Below, piece after piece: positions 26,011 to 37,179 of a DNA stretch of 64,000 bases; within the stretch, counting starts at the first letter, position 1; each line of letters starts with the position of its first letter. The notes beneath the pieces are model-generated. The model was not told the origin of the DNA, did no database searches, and worked only from the letters and a program-made list of their open reading frames with translations. The stretch lies in assembly GCA_006503535.1 (NCBI GenBank), contig QYRS01000009.1, positions 1 to 64,000 of the forward strand, written 5' to 3'. The position numbers and the translations under genes are program-made. The DNA comes from Arthrinium phaeospermum (lineage: Eukaryota; Ascomycota; Sordariomycetes; Amphisphaeriales; Apiosporaceae).

Positions 26011-26339
26011 ACCGCTTGACCGCCTCCGGGAAGATGCCGGACCGTGATAATCTGCCGGGCCGTGATGATCTGAGGCATCTACATGATGTGCTGGCGGTTG
26101 CCAAAGAAGCAGCGCCTGTCTCAGCCTGCCGATGCCAGCTCTGCCATCACGCCAGAAGCAGCCCAATGACGAGTGATGGCAAGCAAGGAGAGGGGAAGAG
26201 GAAGAGGGAGAGGACCAGCGGGTGCAGTGGCTCTCTTCTTCTTCGACTGAAGGGCTGCTGCTGGCATTGCCCCCTGCCAGGGCTGGCGTTACCCGCGAGG
26301 ATGGCTGGCATTGCCCACTGTCGAGGATGGCGGAAGCCC

Positions 26340-26800
26340 CTCCTCCCTGTAAGACGATCGGGAATCACGAACGAGGTAAGAGTGTGGAGATATCTTGAAG
26401 GTATGGATTGCTTGGATTATTAACCGTTTTAGGTTGACACCAACACGCTTTGCAAAGCCTGCGAGGACGGCGGAGTCCAGAGGCTGCCAGGGCATCTAGG
26501 ATGGCGAAAGTCTTATATCCTCCCTGCAAGACGATCGGCAAGTACGAGGTAAGAGAATGAAGGCGTGATTTGAACAGCAAAGGTTGTGGTTCTGGAGCAG
26601 GCAAAAGTGGCGGTCTTGGAGCAGGGCGCCGTTATCGAAACTCTTCTCCTGGCGAGGTAAGAGCATGAAGGTGTGCCTTGAACAGCAAAAGTTGTGGTTC
26701 TGGAGCACACAGGCGGAGGCAACGACGTCAGCGAGACTCTTCTCGTGGTGCGGCAGTCGCAGCCCTTCTTGCTCTATTTGTCGAAAGATGCTGAAAGAGT
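26340..26800. repeat. Degenerate ~100-170 bp repeats with splice-like GAGGTAAGAG
   Basis: GAGGTAAGAG recurs at about 26370, 26548 and 26657, each followed by TGAAGGYGTG or similar and then AACAGCAAAGGTTGTGGTTCTGGAGCA. The GTAAGAG could be a repeated 5' splice site on the plus strand. No protein frame is convincing. Confidence 0.4.
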
Positions 26801-27299
26801 AAACCCTCTTCGTGCCGTGATAGTTCAGTAGTCGGAGCTCTTCTTGTCGAAAGAGAAGGTGAACACCGGGAGTTTCCAAGAGAATCCCGGGACGGTGTAG
26901 GCGCTGCCGCCACCCTCCTCTATTCCCTGGCTCACCTCCCCCTTGGCCTTCGTAGACCGCATGTGGCGCGCACTCTGCCGAACGCGCATCTCCATCATGA
27001 GAGGATCTTCAGCTTCACTCTGTCGGGTCTCATAACCAGCTGTGGAATGATTAGCTGCAGTAGACAAGGAAGGAGAGTAGGTACATACGGGCTTCCGAAC
27101 GGTGAAACTGGCTTCGCGCTTGGGGGATTCCCACGGAAGAGGTAGGGGGTGCTTCTGAGCGGAGGAACTGAGATCGTGCAGGTCCTCCAGGTGGAAATGA
27201 GGGAACTGCTCTGATGGCGGCAGCCCTCCTGGGCAATACCGACACCCCTTCCGAAGTTTGGGCGCATCATACGAAGATCCCACAGCACCTGTGTAATTA

Positions 27300-29775
27300 G
27301 GGCGGGGTCGGCAGGCATTCGACGATGGGAGCAGCAGCTTGCCCCCTTCCGAAGTTTGGGCGATATGCAGATCCTTTCACAGAGTGAGCATCTGTGTAAT
27401 CAGGGTCTTCAAGCATCCGATGGGAGCACCAACCTTGAACTTGTGCTGCAAACGCCTGCAGACTCTCAATGCTTGCTTGTTCGAGAGACAGGCTTTCCTG
27501 GAAATCGGTTCTTTGGAAATGCCTGGTCGGAATCTCGGCTGGACGACCTGGAAAATCCCATTGCAGAGCATTCTCTGCGGCAGGCACGTCCGAACGTGGA
27601 GATACCTCCAACGATGGGAACACCAGCCTTGAACTTGTGCTGCGAAGGTCTGGAGGAAGATACCACAGCCTCTAGGGCAGGGTCGGCAGCGGTTCGACGA
27701 TGGGAACGCCAGCCCGAGCTTGTGCTGCAAACGTCCGGAGACTCAATACTTGCTTGTTCGAGAAACCGGCTTTCCTGGAAATCGGTTCTTTGGCAATGCC
27801 CGGTCGGAATCTCGGCTGAACGTCCTGGGAGATCTCATTGAAGAGCATTCTCAACGGCAAGTTCGAAGGAGGTGGGGATACCTCGAGCGGTTCGACGATG
27901 GGAAAACCAGCAAAGGCCAGGAGGTCGAACTTCCTCTTGCCGAAAGCCCTTCTAGGAGACATGAGCATCTGTGTAACCAGGGCAGGGTCCCAATACTTGC
28001 TTGTTCGAGAAACGGAGATGGGAATCTGGTCGGGATCTCGGCTGAACGACCTGGAAAACCCCATTGAAGGGCATTCTCTGCGGAAGGTTCGTAGGTGGAG
28101 ATACCTCAAACGATGGAAACGCCAGCCTTGAACTTGTACGGACTCTCCGATACTCTGCAGGCATCCGACGATGAGAACACCAGCCTGAGCTTGTGCTGCA
28201 AACGTCTGCAGGCTCTCAGTACTTGCTAGTTCGAGAAACAGAGACAGCCTTCGTTGGTAATCGGTTCCTTGGAAATGCCTGGTCGGAATCTCGGCTGAAC
28301 GCCCTGGAGAATCCCATTGGAGGCGGAGATACCTCAAACGACCCGACGAAGAACCCATACTCGCTTGTTCGAGAAACAGAGACAGGCTTGCCCGGTCGGA
28401 ATTTCGGCTGAACGACCTGGGAAATCCCACTGGAAGTGAAGATGCCTCAAACGACGACGATGGGAGCACCAACATTGAACTTTTGCTGCAAACGTCTGCA
28501 GTCTCTCAATACTTGCTTGTTCGAGAAACAGAGACAGGCTTGCCTGGGGGGTTCTGGTCGGAATCTCGGCTGAACGACCTGGAAAACCCATTGGAGGTGG
28601 AAATACCTCAAAAGACTTGACGATGGGAACATCAGCGGAACTTGGGCGAAAGCCTGGAGGAAGTACCTCCCACAGCATTTGCGTAATCAGGGCAGGGTCG
28701 ACGCTGGTTCGAGGTCCGAGGATGAAAGCATCAGCTCTTGTTGTGCTGCGAACGTCAGAAGACCCCATACTTGCTTGTTCGAGAAACAGAGACAGGCTTG
28801 CCTGGGGGGTTCTGGCCGAGCTCTGGCTGAACGACCTGGAAAACCCATTGTAGAGCATTCTCTGTGGCAAGTACATCCGAAGGTGGAGGTCCCTCAGACG
28901 ACGATAGAGAGAGCCGGACTTGTGCTGCAATCGTCTTAAGGAAGCCGAACATCTAACAGAGAGATGAACATCAGGGCCGACGGTTGCGCTGGGAAAGCTC
29001 AATACTCGCTTGTTCGAGAAACAGAGACAGGCTAGACTGAAGAAGTCTGGTCGGGATCGGCTGAACGACTTGGGAAATCCCATTGAAGGGCATTCTCTGT
29101 GGCAAGTACGTCCGATGGAGGTGAAGATGCCCCCAACGATTCCCACGACAGGGACAGCCGGACTTGTGCTGCAATCGTCCCAAGGAAGCCGAACATAGGG
29201 CGGGGTTGGCAGTGGCGCGCGTTTCGACGATGGGAACACCAGCTTTGCGAACTTGTGCTGCAAACGTCTGCAAGCTCTCAATACTTGCTTGTTCGAGAAA
29301 CAGATACAGCCATTCCGGGAAATGTCCGGTCGGGACCTGGCTGAACGACCCGGGAAATCCCGTTGAGCATTCTCTGCGGCAATTATATCCGAAGGAGGTG
29401 GTGATGCCTCCAGAGATTCGCCGTTGGGAACAGCTTTACCTGTACTGCGAATGCCTCGAGGAAGTCGAAATTGTTGCCGAAATCCTCTGGGTGGCCGCCG
29501 TACACAGATCCCACAGACATGAGCATCTGTGTAATTAGGGCGGGGTCGAGGATTGTACTGCGAACGTCCAAGTCTCTCAATACTTGCTTGTTCGAGAGAG
29601 GCAGGCTTCTTTGGAAATGCCTGGTCGGAACCTCGGCTGAACGACCTGGAAAATCTCGGCTGAACGACCTGGGAAATCCCGTTGAAGAGCATTCTCTGCG
29701 GTACGTCCGAAGGTGGTGATGCCTCCAACGATTCGACGTTGGGAACACCAGCCGGACTTGTGCTGCGGGCCGGGA
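27300..29775. repeat. ~2.5 kb array of ~10 degenerate ~200-300 bp modules
   Basis: The core CAATACTTGCTTGTTCGAGA recurs near 27460, 27750, 27990, 28215, 28350, 28510, 28770, 29000, 29280 and 29580, usually after CTTGTGCTGCAAACGTCTGCA and before GGTCGGAATCTCGGCTGAACG, then AACGATGGGAACACCAGCC. Spacing varies because segments are missing in some units. On the minus strand two frames stay open through many units, giving long frames (such as 28334-29950) that repeat and are probably by-products. Each unit also has a minus-strand CCTRRTTACACAG, which resembles a branch point plus 3' splice site, suggesting it came from an intron-containing gene. Single units recur at about 41005-41100 and 41590-41690. 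Confidence 0.75.
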
Positions 29776-30525
29776 GGGTGGAGGTCTCGTGGGGGCCGGA
29801 ATGTGTACCGAAGTCAAAGGCGATGGTCGTGACAGATTGAAAGGGAAGTCGTCTGGGAAAAGAGAGGTCTTGTCGGGATCGCAGCTCGTAGGAACAGACA
29901 GAAGCCTTGCTACACAGTGTTAGGAGATGGAGCTGGCACCTTCTCGTCACGGTTGGGGGACGTAATACTCACGTCTGCAGGTTGGTTCATCGCCGGTGAC
30001 AGTGACACTGACACCGACACGGCCGTCGCAGATGAAAGTGATGCTGATGAAGAAGGTATGTGGAAGTTGGTAGATGAAGGTATTACTGCCGCTGGAGTGG
30101 GAGAAGGCAGATGCAGATGACGTGGGAGGTGGATAAAGTCGGAGAAGGTGATGGACAAGGCAGATGAAACAGATGACGTAGGAGCTTGCCGCACAATACC
30201 GTAGTACAGGCCGCCGCGGGACAATTGCCACTGGAACAATCAGTTGTATCCAATGGAATAATCAAATACAGCCATGGAATAAGCAGTGCAAGACGTTGCA
30301 CCATGATTGAAAGCACCCCAGGCAATGAGGATAAAGGCCCATGAGACGATTGGATCGGTGCCTATGATCGGAGATGAGTATATGGTCCCATATCGACATG
30401 CTGGGATTGGAGTCCGTACTTAGCTGTTGTCACGACGTATCGTGTACTTACTGCTGGTAGATGCCTGGTGCCCGTACCTTGCTCTAGATGCCACTTATAC
30501 CCCCTCCTAAATGAGAACTCCTCAA

Positions 30526-30625
30526 GGTCATGTAGTATAGTGGTTAGTACACCCCTCTCTAAGGGGTGGGCGGCGCTTTGCTTTCGGGGGAAGGGGAGAC
30601 CCAGGTTCGAATCCTGGCGTGATCA
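30526..30625 (+). tRNA. tRNA-like gene, predicted anticodon CUA, 28-nt intron
   Basis: Acceptor stem 30526-30532 pairs with 30618-30624 (two G-U pairs), discriminator A 30625. D arm: GTAT 30535-30538 with GTAC 30547-30550. Anticodon stem: CCCCT 30552-30556 with AGGGG 30592-30596. T arm: CCAGG 30601-30605 with CCTGG 30613-30617, loop TTCGAAT. With the intron in the standard place after base 37 (30563-30590), the loop is CTCTAAA with U33 and anticodon CTA (30559-30561); C32 can also pair with the G three bases before the intron end, as tRNA splicing expects. Mature length is 72. Box A (TAGTATAGTGG, 30533-30543) and box B (GGTTCGAATCC, 30604-30614) are perfect. CUA would read the stop codon UAG. 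The amino acid cannot be told; the D arm resembles fungal Gln/Asp/Glu/His tRNAs. A CUC reading needs a 9-nt loop and 30 unexplained bases. Confidence 0.72.
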
Positions 30626-30627
30626 AC

Positions 30628-30632
30628 TTTTT
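30628..30632 (+). terminator. RNA polymerase III terminator (T5)
   Basis: Five T on the coding strand begin three bases after the tRNA 3' end, the standard Pol III stop. With intact A and B boxes this suggests a transcribable gene rather than a relic. Confidence 0.75.
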
Positions 30633-30639
30633 GCTGCAT

Positions 30640-30895
30640 GGATATAGACAAGTAGGAGGATATCTTTTTGAAAAGGAGGGATATCCATTATCTGAAGTAG
30701 GCTCGGGGAGGTAGAATTAGACGCTGAATCTGATGGTGTAGTTTGTTTGGTCTAAAACCGTGTCTATTGCTAAAACTGAGAGGCCTTTCGGCATTGAAAA
30801 TGGGCATCGTTTGAACACAGTCGACATACCCTCGTCTACGACAGCCAGGCGTCTCCGACATTAATGCAACATGCCCTCCAGGACTGAGACGCTAA
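30640..30895. other. Spacer between the tRNA and the satellite
   Basis: No open frame, repeat or RNA signal is seen. Composition is ordinary for the GC-balanced compartment. Confidence 0.4.
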
Positions 30896-30899
30896 TTCA

Positions 30900-32640
30900 A
30901 TACCCCCGAGCACCTTTCGTTTGTCAGAAGAGGCATCGGATGAAGAATGCGGGCCTCCTGTCGAAGGTGTGTTTTAGCCAAAATTGAGCATGGCCGACCG
31001 ACCCCTACCGACGCCGCGACAAGACATCCAATCAAAGAGAAAAGCACTCTCCAGCAGCAAAACGCCATTCTTTTAGCCCCGAGCGTCTCTTTTTTGACCA
31101 GAAACACACTGGCTGGCGAATGCGGACCTCCTGTCGGAGCAGTGTTTTGGCGGCGCTTCACCACGATCGACCGACCCTCGCCATATCGTCGCAACACATC
31201 CAATTGAAACGACGTATAGCCTCGGAGGATCAGAAGCCAAATCTCTACCTCCGAGCATCTTTCTTTTGGCGATAAATGCTTCGGTTGGTGAATGCTCGCA
31301 TCTTGTCGGGAGGTGTTATTGCAATGATATATCGCGACCGACCAACGCAACCAAACAGAAGCGTCTCCAATCCGCCCCGAAAGTAGCCTCGGAATATGAG
31401 ATTGATAAGAGACCTCGGACCGCTCTCCTTTTGGCTGTATCTGCCCTGGTTAGCGAATGCCAGCTGAGTGTGGAGGGTGTGGATTTGAGATATGATCAAG
31501 CCGATCGACCGATACCACCACGCAACAACGCACCTGGAGGAAGACAAAATAGCCTCGGAGGCTCTTCCCATCCATCGCTAGCCCCGAGCGGTCTACTTTC
31601 GGCTGTACCTGCCCTGGTTGGTGAATGTCAGCTGAGTGTCGAGGATGTCAAACAAATTGAGGTATAACCAAACCGACCGACCGAAATTGTCACGCAGCAA
31701 CGCACCTGGAGGAAAACAAAATGACCTCGGATGTTCCTCTCGCTCATTGCTAGCCCCGAGCGGTCTCCTTTTGGCTGTAGCTGTCTAAGTAGGCGAATGT
31801 CAGCTTGGTGTCGAATTGGGGTATGGTCAAATGGATCGACCCTAACAACCACGCAGCAACGCACCTGGAGGTAAGAAAACTGGCCTCGGAGGCTCTCCTC
31901 ACTCATGGCTAGCCCCGAGAATCTTTTATTTGGCGACACCCCCACTGGTTGGGGAATGCAGACCTGCCGAGGGTGTCGGATGCGTATATGCCCAAGTCGG
32001 CGGACCCCCTTCATCCAGCCGCAAAGCTCGTAGGAAGAAAGGGGATGCTCTCGGAGGCTCAAATGACCCATCCCTACCCCCGAGTACAGTTAGATTTGAA
32101 GCTATGCAGCTATGAGGCGAATGAAGCTTACTATTGAGGGTGTATACGCCCAAAGCGACGGACCCCCATCATTGAGCCGCAAGACGTGTAGGAAGAACAA
32201 TTGGTCTCGGAGACTCGCAACATGTACTTCTACCCCCGAGCATGCTTTATTTGGAACCTATGAGCCTGTGAGGTGAGTGAATGCTTGCTGTGAAGGTGGA
32301 TGCGTATATGACCAGGCGACGGACCCCATCATTGAGCCGCAAAGTAGGTAAGAATGAAAAAGGAATAGCCTCGGAGGATTGGATCATCCATCTCTAGCCC
32401 CGAGCCTAGTTAGTTTTGAAGCTGTCGGCCTGTGGGGTGAATACAGACCTGATGTCGATATGGTGTCGGATGCGTATTTGACCCGGTCGACCGACCTTTG
32501 TTATGAAGCCGCAGCGCATGTAGGTGCAAAAAAAGATACCCTCGGAGTTCCAAACGCATCATCGCTACCTCCGACAGTACTCTGCTTGAAACCTACGGGC
32601 CTGTGAATCAAATGCCGGCCTGCTGTCGGATGGGTATATA
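30900..32640. repeat. ~163-bp satellite array, about 10-11 units
   Basis: The anchor (C/G)CCCCGAG or CTCCGAG occurs near 30905, 31079, 31250, 31591, 31752, 31913, 32079, 32235, 32398 and 32567, at spacings of about 156-177 (one unit more diverged). Each anchor follows 20-30 bases after CCTCGGAGG or a variant, so nearly every unit can form a hairpin with a CTCGG/CCGAG stem. Other conserved pieces are TTTTGGC, GGTGAATGC and a CGACCGACC or GGCGGACCCCC block. No protein frame is kept through the units, so this looks like a satellite and not a coding repeat. Confidence 0.75.
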
Positions 32641-32959
32641 GAGGGATGACGCCTAGTAAATGTTACGTCAACTTGGTCAAATCTACTAAGGATGGAAAAA
32701 GGAACATACCTTGAAGATCGCCTTGACGCGTAGAATCGAATGGAATAGGTTCCGAAACTGTAGGATGGGTCGTTGTGGAAATATGAAGGAGTGTCGGTCG
32801 ACTGAGGCTGGGACTGATGTGCATTTGACATGCGACCTGCACATAGGCCGCAACATGTCCATGCCCCAACACAGTCACGCGAATTGATATGCACATAAAC
32901 TGGCAATACTTGAGCAAGATCCATCAGAGTAAGAGATGTAGAAAGATCAGCATTGGGGA

Positions 32960-33550
32960 TTGGGCTATGTTAAAGTATCCGGGCCCGTCAATTGCTGAGC
33001 GCAGAGGCAGCAACCAATTGAGCACCCGCAAGCACCAAGTTGCCCCATGCGCAAGCAGATTGAGCGCAACCAGCAGGCACACCAACACCAGCACACCAAC
33101 ATTCAATCATTTGGCAGGACTCCCAACACGCAATCGAGCAACATCGCATTCAATCCAGTCAATCGATTTGGCACTGAGCATCGCAAGCGCACTAAGTCGC
33201 ATCCAAGCTGATTGAAAGGCATCAAGCCGCATTAGTCGCAGAGTCATTTGGCAAGCCTCCCACTTAGCAACATCGCATCCAGTCAGCCAACGATTCCAGT
33301 CACGGCAATCCAACATATCAGCAGTCATTCTGCAGCTTCCAGCAATTGAGCAACATCGCATCCAGTCATCTTCGCATTGAGCAATCCCGATCGTGACGAT
33401 CGCATTCGATCTTGGCCATCGGATTGACTGTCGCATTGCCAATCAAGCAGCAAGCAGACATCGCAATTGAGTGTCGCATCACAATTGAGTCGCACACAAG
33501 CAGATGGACTCTTCCAGCAGATTCCAGTCATTGCGCAATTGACAAGTACA
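32960..33550. repeat. Degenerate low-complexity repeat (CAATTGAG / CATCGCATCCAGTCA)
   Basis: AACATCGCATYCAGTCA and CAATTGAG with flanking GCA recur many times without a fixed period. No gene is supported. Confidence 0.5.
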
Positions 33551-33728
33551 TCCAGGCCTCCATTCTTGGGGATAAATGTCCGTCCTTCCGCATCTCCTTC
33601 GCAGAAAGATACTAACATCTCTTCTTCAGACTTCTCCCAAGAACCCTCAAGATCCTTCGCCATTCTATCTCCAACGAACCCAGAACACACTTCATCTTTC
33701 GCAGAAGCAATTCATACTTCCTCCACCT

Positions 33729-34560
33729 CTTGACTTCGGCACCTACTCTACCTTCTGCAAGGAGCCTTCCTCTTGCTCATCTTCTTTGACACAACCTACT
33801 CAGATGCCCCGCCCACTACATCATCGTGGCCGAGGTGGAGCTGTACTCCAGCACCGACGGCGAGCTCTTCAACTACACCGAGACTGGCGACAACCTTCCT
33901 AGCAAGAAGGCTTCTTACCTTGTCAGCGGCAATCATTCTACATCTTTGACGGCACATCCTACTTCTCATACATTGGCAACAAGAAGGTCCTGGTAAGAAA
34001 CCTTCCCCAACTCCTCATTGCCTTTTCGCATCTAATCCAACTGGTGATAACAGGTCAAGCTTGGCGACAACTCGATCGCGAGAACGAATCATACCTTCCG
34101 GAAAGCCTTCAACATTCTTCATCTTCATACCCGTCACAATCGCCTTTGATTCCGACACAACATACTTCTCTTATCCGTTGCCTTTGTCTTCTACTCCAAC
34201 TCAAGCTTAGCGACAAGTCCATCATGGGGACGAACCCTTCTTACTTCTCTGGCAGCCCTGCTCTTCGTCTCTGTCCCCGCCAAGTTCGATTTCGGCACCA
34301 CCTACGCTGGGGTTCTTCGCCGCCACTTCAAATGGGGATATCAAGTCAGTCCTGAGAGCAAGCCTTCGGCAAGAGAATCCCTCTTACTTTCCAGACAGCT
34401 CGAAACATTCTCCCTCCATTTCCGTCGAGATCACCTCCGACTTCGGCACAACCTACTCTGGTCTTTCTGGTACATTCCTGGCAAGAAGCCTTCCAGCTCG
34501 CCTCAACCTCTGTCACAACTTCAAATGGGGATATCAGGTCAAACTCAGGCCTTCTTACCT
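33729..34560 (+). pseudogene. Hsp70-like (DFGTTYSG) fragments, internally repeated and broken
   Basis: Two in-frame blocks hold the Hsp70/actin-fold phosphate-1 motif followed by a WG motif: DFGTTYAG...FKWGYQV (34285-34347) and DFGTTYSG...FKWGYQV (34439-34540). Weaker versions are LDFGTYS at 33729 and FDSDTTYFSY near 34145. In fungal Hsp70-like proteins a W-G-(F/Y)-Q-(I/V) motif usually lies tens of residues after DFGTTYSG; here the gap is only 5 and 18 residues, so the middle is missing. A canonical intron (GTAAGAAACC to GATAACAG, 33992-34052) separates YFSYIGNKKVL from VKLGDNSI. Frames shift at least once (near 33930). This is a decayed, tandemly duplicated gene fragment; no active ATPase could be made. 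Confidence 0.55.
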
Positions 34561-34839
34561 TCCTGGCATCCCCCCGACTCCGGAGTCTCGTATGCATTCC
34601 ACGATGTCGACCAAGAAGCATTGAAGCCCTCTCTAGAAGCCATCACCAAGTCTCAGGTTTCCTTCTGCACCACACCCTTCTTCTCATCAACAGAAACCGA
34701 TACTTCCAAGTTCACCTCGCCGCCCATCCTCTTGATGTCTTGCTCCCTGCATTTCACGCGGCAGACTCTTGGCTTCTCTCCACACCCTTCTCGCCAACAA
34801 CGCCCCCCAAGACGTTTGTGAAGGCGACCAGAGTCTCAT

Positions 34840-35320
34840 GAGTACAGCCCCTCTCACTGGACCCAATGATCCCAAAGGCAATGCATACGTGCCTCCGCAC
34901 CTGCGCCAAACCCCGGCCCAAGCCCAACCCCTGGCTTCTCCCTTCTTCTCTTCAACATACACTGTTGATTCTCAGCAATACCTCGGCGCCGTCCATGTCG
35001 AAGCACCAACTTCGCCACGAACAGAGGGCCTTCTCATGGCTCCAAGCCACCCAAGCTACCTTGCCCCAGATGAGCAAGTACCGGCGAGTGCATATTTGGG
35101 GAAATCTGCAAGTTCTTGCACGATGTCCCCGTCACTGGGCTCACCGGGAGAAGAAGAGGGCGGCAGCAGCATGGACCAAGAGGAGGACGACAGCAGAAGA
35201 CGGGCCCAAGAACACAGAGTCGAAGCCAAGCTACCCGGAGAAATGTGCAAGTTCTCGCACAATGTTCCCGTCACTGGCACAGGCTCCCCGAGCAGACGCC
35301 CTTGGTGCAATTGAGTAGCA
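34840..35320 (+). pseudogene. Fragment with YVPPHLRQ and CCCH-like motifs
   Basis: One frame reads NAYVPPHLRQTPAQAQ (34880-34930); YVPPHLR is found near the N-terminus of many eukaryotic RNA-binding proteins. Further on, GEICKFLHDVPVTG (about 35097-35140, in the next frame) and GEMCKFSHNVPVTGT (about 35240-35285) resemble the end of a CCCH zinc finger (C-K-F-x-H) and are clearly duplicates. The first two Cys of a full CCCH finger are not visible. After 35310 a 45-bp unit (GAGTAGCAACAACCCC, then CCGACAGC) is repeated twice. Probably a decayed RNA-binding-type gene; low certainty. Confidence 0.4.
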
Positions 35321-35399
35321 ACAACCCCTCCCGACAGCCAATCGCTTCCCCTTGCTGCAACTGAGTAGCAACAACCCCTTCCGACAGCAGCCAGTCGCT

Positions 35400-36100
35400 T
35401 CCAACTACCCATCCCGCCAACCTTCAACACCAGCAGGCTTTAACAGGCCCTTGGTGCAGCAACAGTCACCACTTTCACGACCCAATACCGCTTCCCAGAA
35501 CCGATATCCGTCGTCACAAGTCACCAATTAGCGACAGGCAGGGCAGCATGGAAGCACGACCTATCATAGCCCACAGTCCTTGACTCCAGGCCACGTGGTT
35601 TCCCAAAGTAGGCAGCAGCTCGCACCCAGAGGCGATACCAGCTTTCAGAGCCGACAGAAGAGAACGGCAGCAGCAGACACCGAGAGGAGAACGGCAGCCG
35701 CAGAGAAGACCGCCCCCAAGCCAGCCGCCCCGGACAAGCACCTATCCTTCGGGCCCGGCCTCCTCGATGACGACCCTCGACCGCCAGATCATCAGCAACG
35801 GCGTTTATGCCGAGATCCTGGGCGCACCAACCGGAATATACTAGTAATAATCATGATTATTCCACTTTCTTCCACGAATATACTAGAACAACACCCGAAC
35901 AACAATGGCAGGTTCCAGAACCGCCATCAGGCAACACGAGGCCACTCTTCCAAGCACCAGAGACACCAACTACCAGCATCCGGCAAGCACTGCTTCCAGA
36001 CATCGAGCACAAGTCATACTACCTTGGCTCCCAGCACAGCCGGTGATGTTAGGCCAGAAAGACTATTCTCGGCACTTTTCACCGGCAAGTTCAACCCCTT
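35400..36100. other. Ambiguous open frames, no assigned gene
   Basis: Several overlapping plus-strand frames of 75-230 codons exist, Gln/Pro/Arg-rich. GACAGAAGAGAACGGCAGCAGCAGACACCGAGAGGAGAACGGCAGCC-type repetition (35655-35705) lies inside. The palindrome-family motif ATTATTCCAC occurs at 35856. No family recognised. Confidence 0.35.
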
Positions 36101-36124
36101 CACCGAAGCAAGGCCATCAAGGAC

Positions 36125-36780
36125 TTGGTGCACAAGGCTGGACCAGATGATTCCGACCCCAGAGGCATCATCACTCGGATTTGCAAACGCCTCGACGCCA
36201 AGAGCCTGGAGCCCGACGCCCCAAGTACCCGGTCATACACGGACTACTCAGCCAAGATCTCAAGGCCGAGTTCCCAGGCGTTGACGACAAGGGCTTCGAC
36301 GACTACGTCGACGTATGCAGCAAGAAGGTCCGACACTGCCTGGACCGTCAATGTCGACTGGTATCTCGACGAGGTACACGAGGCCGTGTGGTTCTTCGTC
36401 CGTGAGTGCATCTACCCTGCTCTATCCCGTCTTCGGATTTCCGTTTAGTCTACTAATACTAGCAACACCAGACAGGCACTACCAGGTCCCAGCCAAGCCG
36501 CTGCTTTATCGGCGCCACGAAAAAGTTCGGCTCACCTTTCAGCCGAGAGCGTCTTAAGTGGTGCTACAACAAAGCCCTCGACGAGAAGAAGAAGTACATG
36601 TTGGCCCGTGCAGATTTCGCCAACCTCTCCGACTACCAGCTGCGCAGCCGAGACCGCATGTTGATGTATAAAAGCGGCCAGGTCGGCGGGTTCGTTAACG
36701 ACGCCCACAACTGTCCTCAGCTCGGCATGATCTGGATCCCCCAGGTCGAACAGGTCAGCTTTGAGTCGCCCTCTGGTTGA
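36125..36780 (+). pseudogene. Two-exon fragment of an unknown protein with a canonical intron
   Basis: Exon 1 ends at 36401 and exon 2 starts at 36476; the 74-nt intron has GTGAGT, a CTACTAATAC branch site and an AG end. Splicing there keeps one frame from WYLDEVHEAVWFFVR into SRCFIGATKKFG and on to TGA 36778-36780, with C-terminal features DEKKKYMLARADF and VGGFVNDAHNCPQLG. Upstream, better protein-like sequence (VIHGLLSQDLKAEFPGVDD, about 36228-36285) lies in another frame, with breaks at CCCC (near 36220) and near 36333. Another break, at AA near 36113, separates GKFNPFTE from AIKDLVHKAG. No ATG is seen in the open frame at its left end. Family unknown. Either a pseudogene or a real gene with sequencing length errors. 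Confidence 0.5.
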
Positions 36781-36784
36781 CCGA

Positions 36785-37175
36785 CTCTCCTGCCAAAGCC
36801 TGGATTAGCAAGGAGCCCGACGCACTTCCCGACCCTACCAGGAAGAAGTCCTGCGGTGTCCACAGCGCAAACGCCAGAACGAGCAGGAGCACAGGGATGC
36901 CCCTGGCCCGAAACATTTCTCACGACTTTCTCATAGAACTACCACAGCAAAAAGAAGAACGCCATTGCGACCCTGCTATATATACCTTTACTCTTCAACC
37001 TTTTTACCTTTTCTTTTCTTATCCCTGGCAGATCCCACAGAGAAGTTCAGTCCTTTTCAGCACCGCAGAGAGCTTGAACAGCTGGCCTAGGCAGAACGGG
37101 CTCAACAGCTTCTCCAAACGCATGGTCGACAAGCAGCTCTAGATGATCTCACCAGGCGCTTTCGAACATCACGAC
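36785..37175. other. Spacer, no supported gene
   Basis: A short open frame (36777-37142) has no family feature. CTATATATACC at about 36979 is TATA-like and lies about 200 bp before the ATG at 37180, so it could be a promoter element. Confidence 0.35.
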
Positions 37176-37179
37176 AGTG

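Noticed and set aside
28334..29950. A 538-codon open frame on the minus strand
   Set aside because: It is made of repeated ~200-bp units and a second frame is equally open through many of them. Composition is Ser/Arg/Phe-rich without domains, as expected of a by-product of a stop-poor repeat. The same applies to 27672-28475.
30551..30600. Reading the tRNA as tRNA-Glu (CUC) without an intron
   Set aside because: It needs a 9-nt anticodon loop on a CACCC/GGGTG stem and leaves about 30 bases unexplained before the T arm. The CUA fold with a standard intron accounts for every base.
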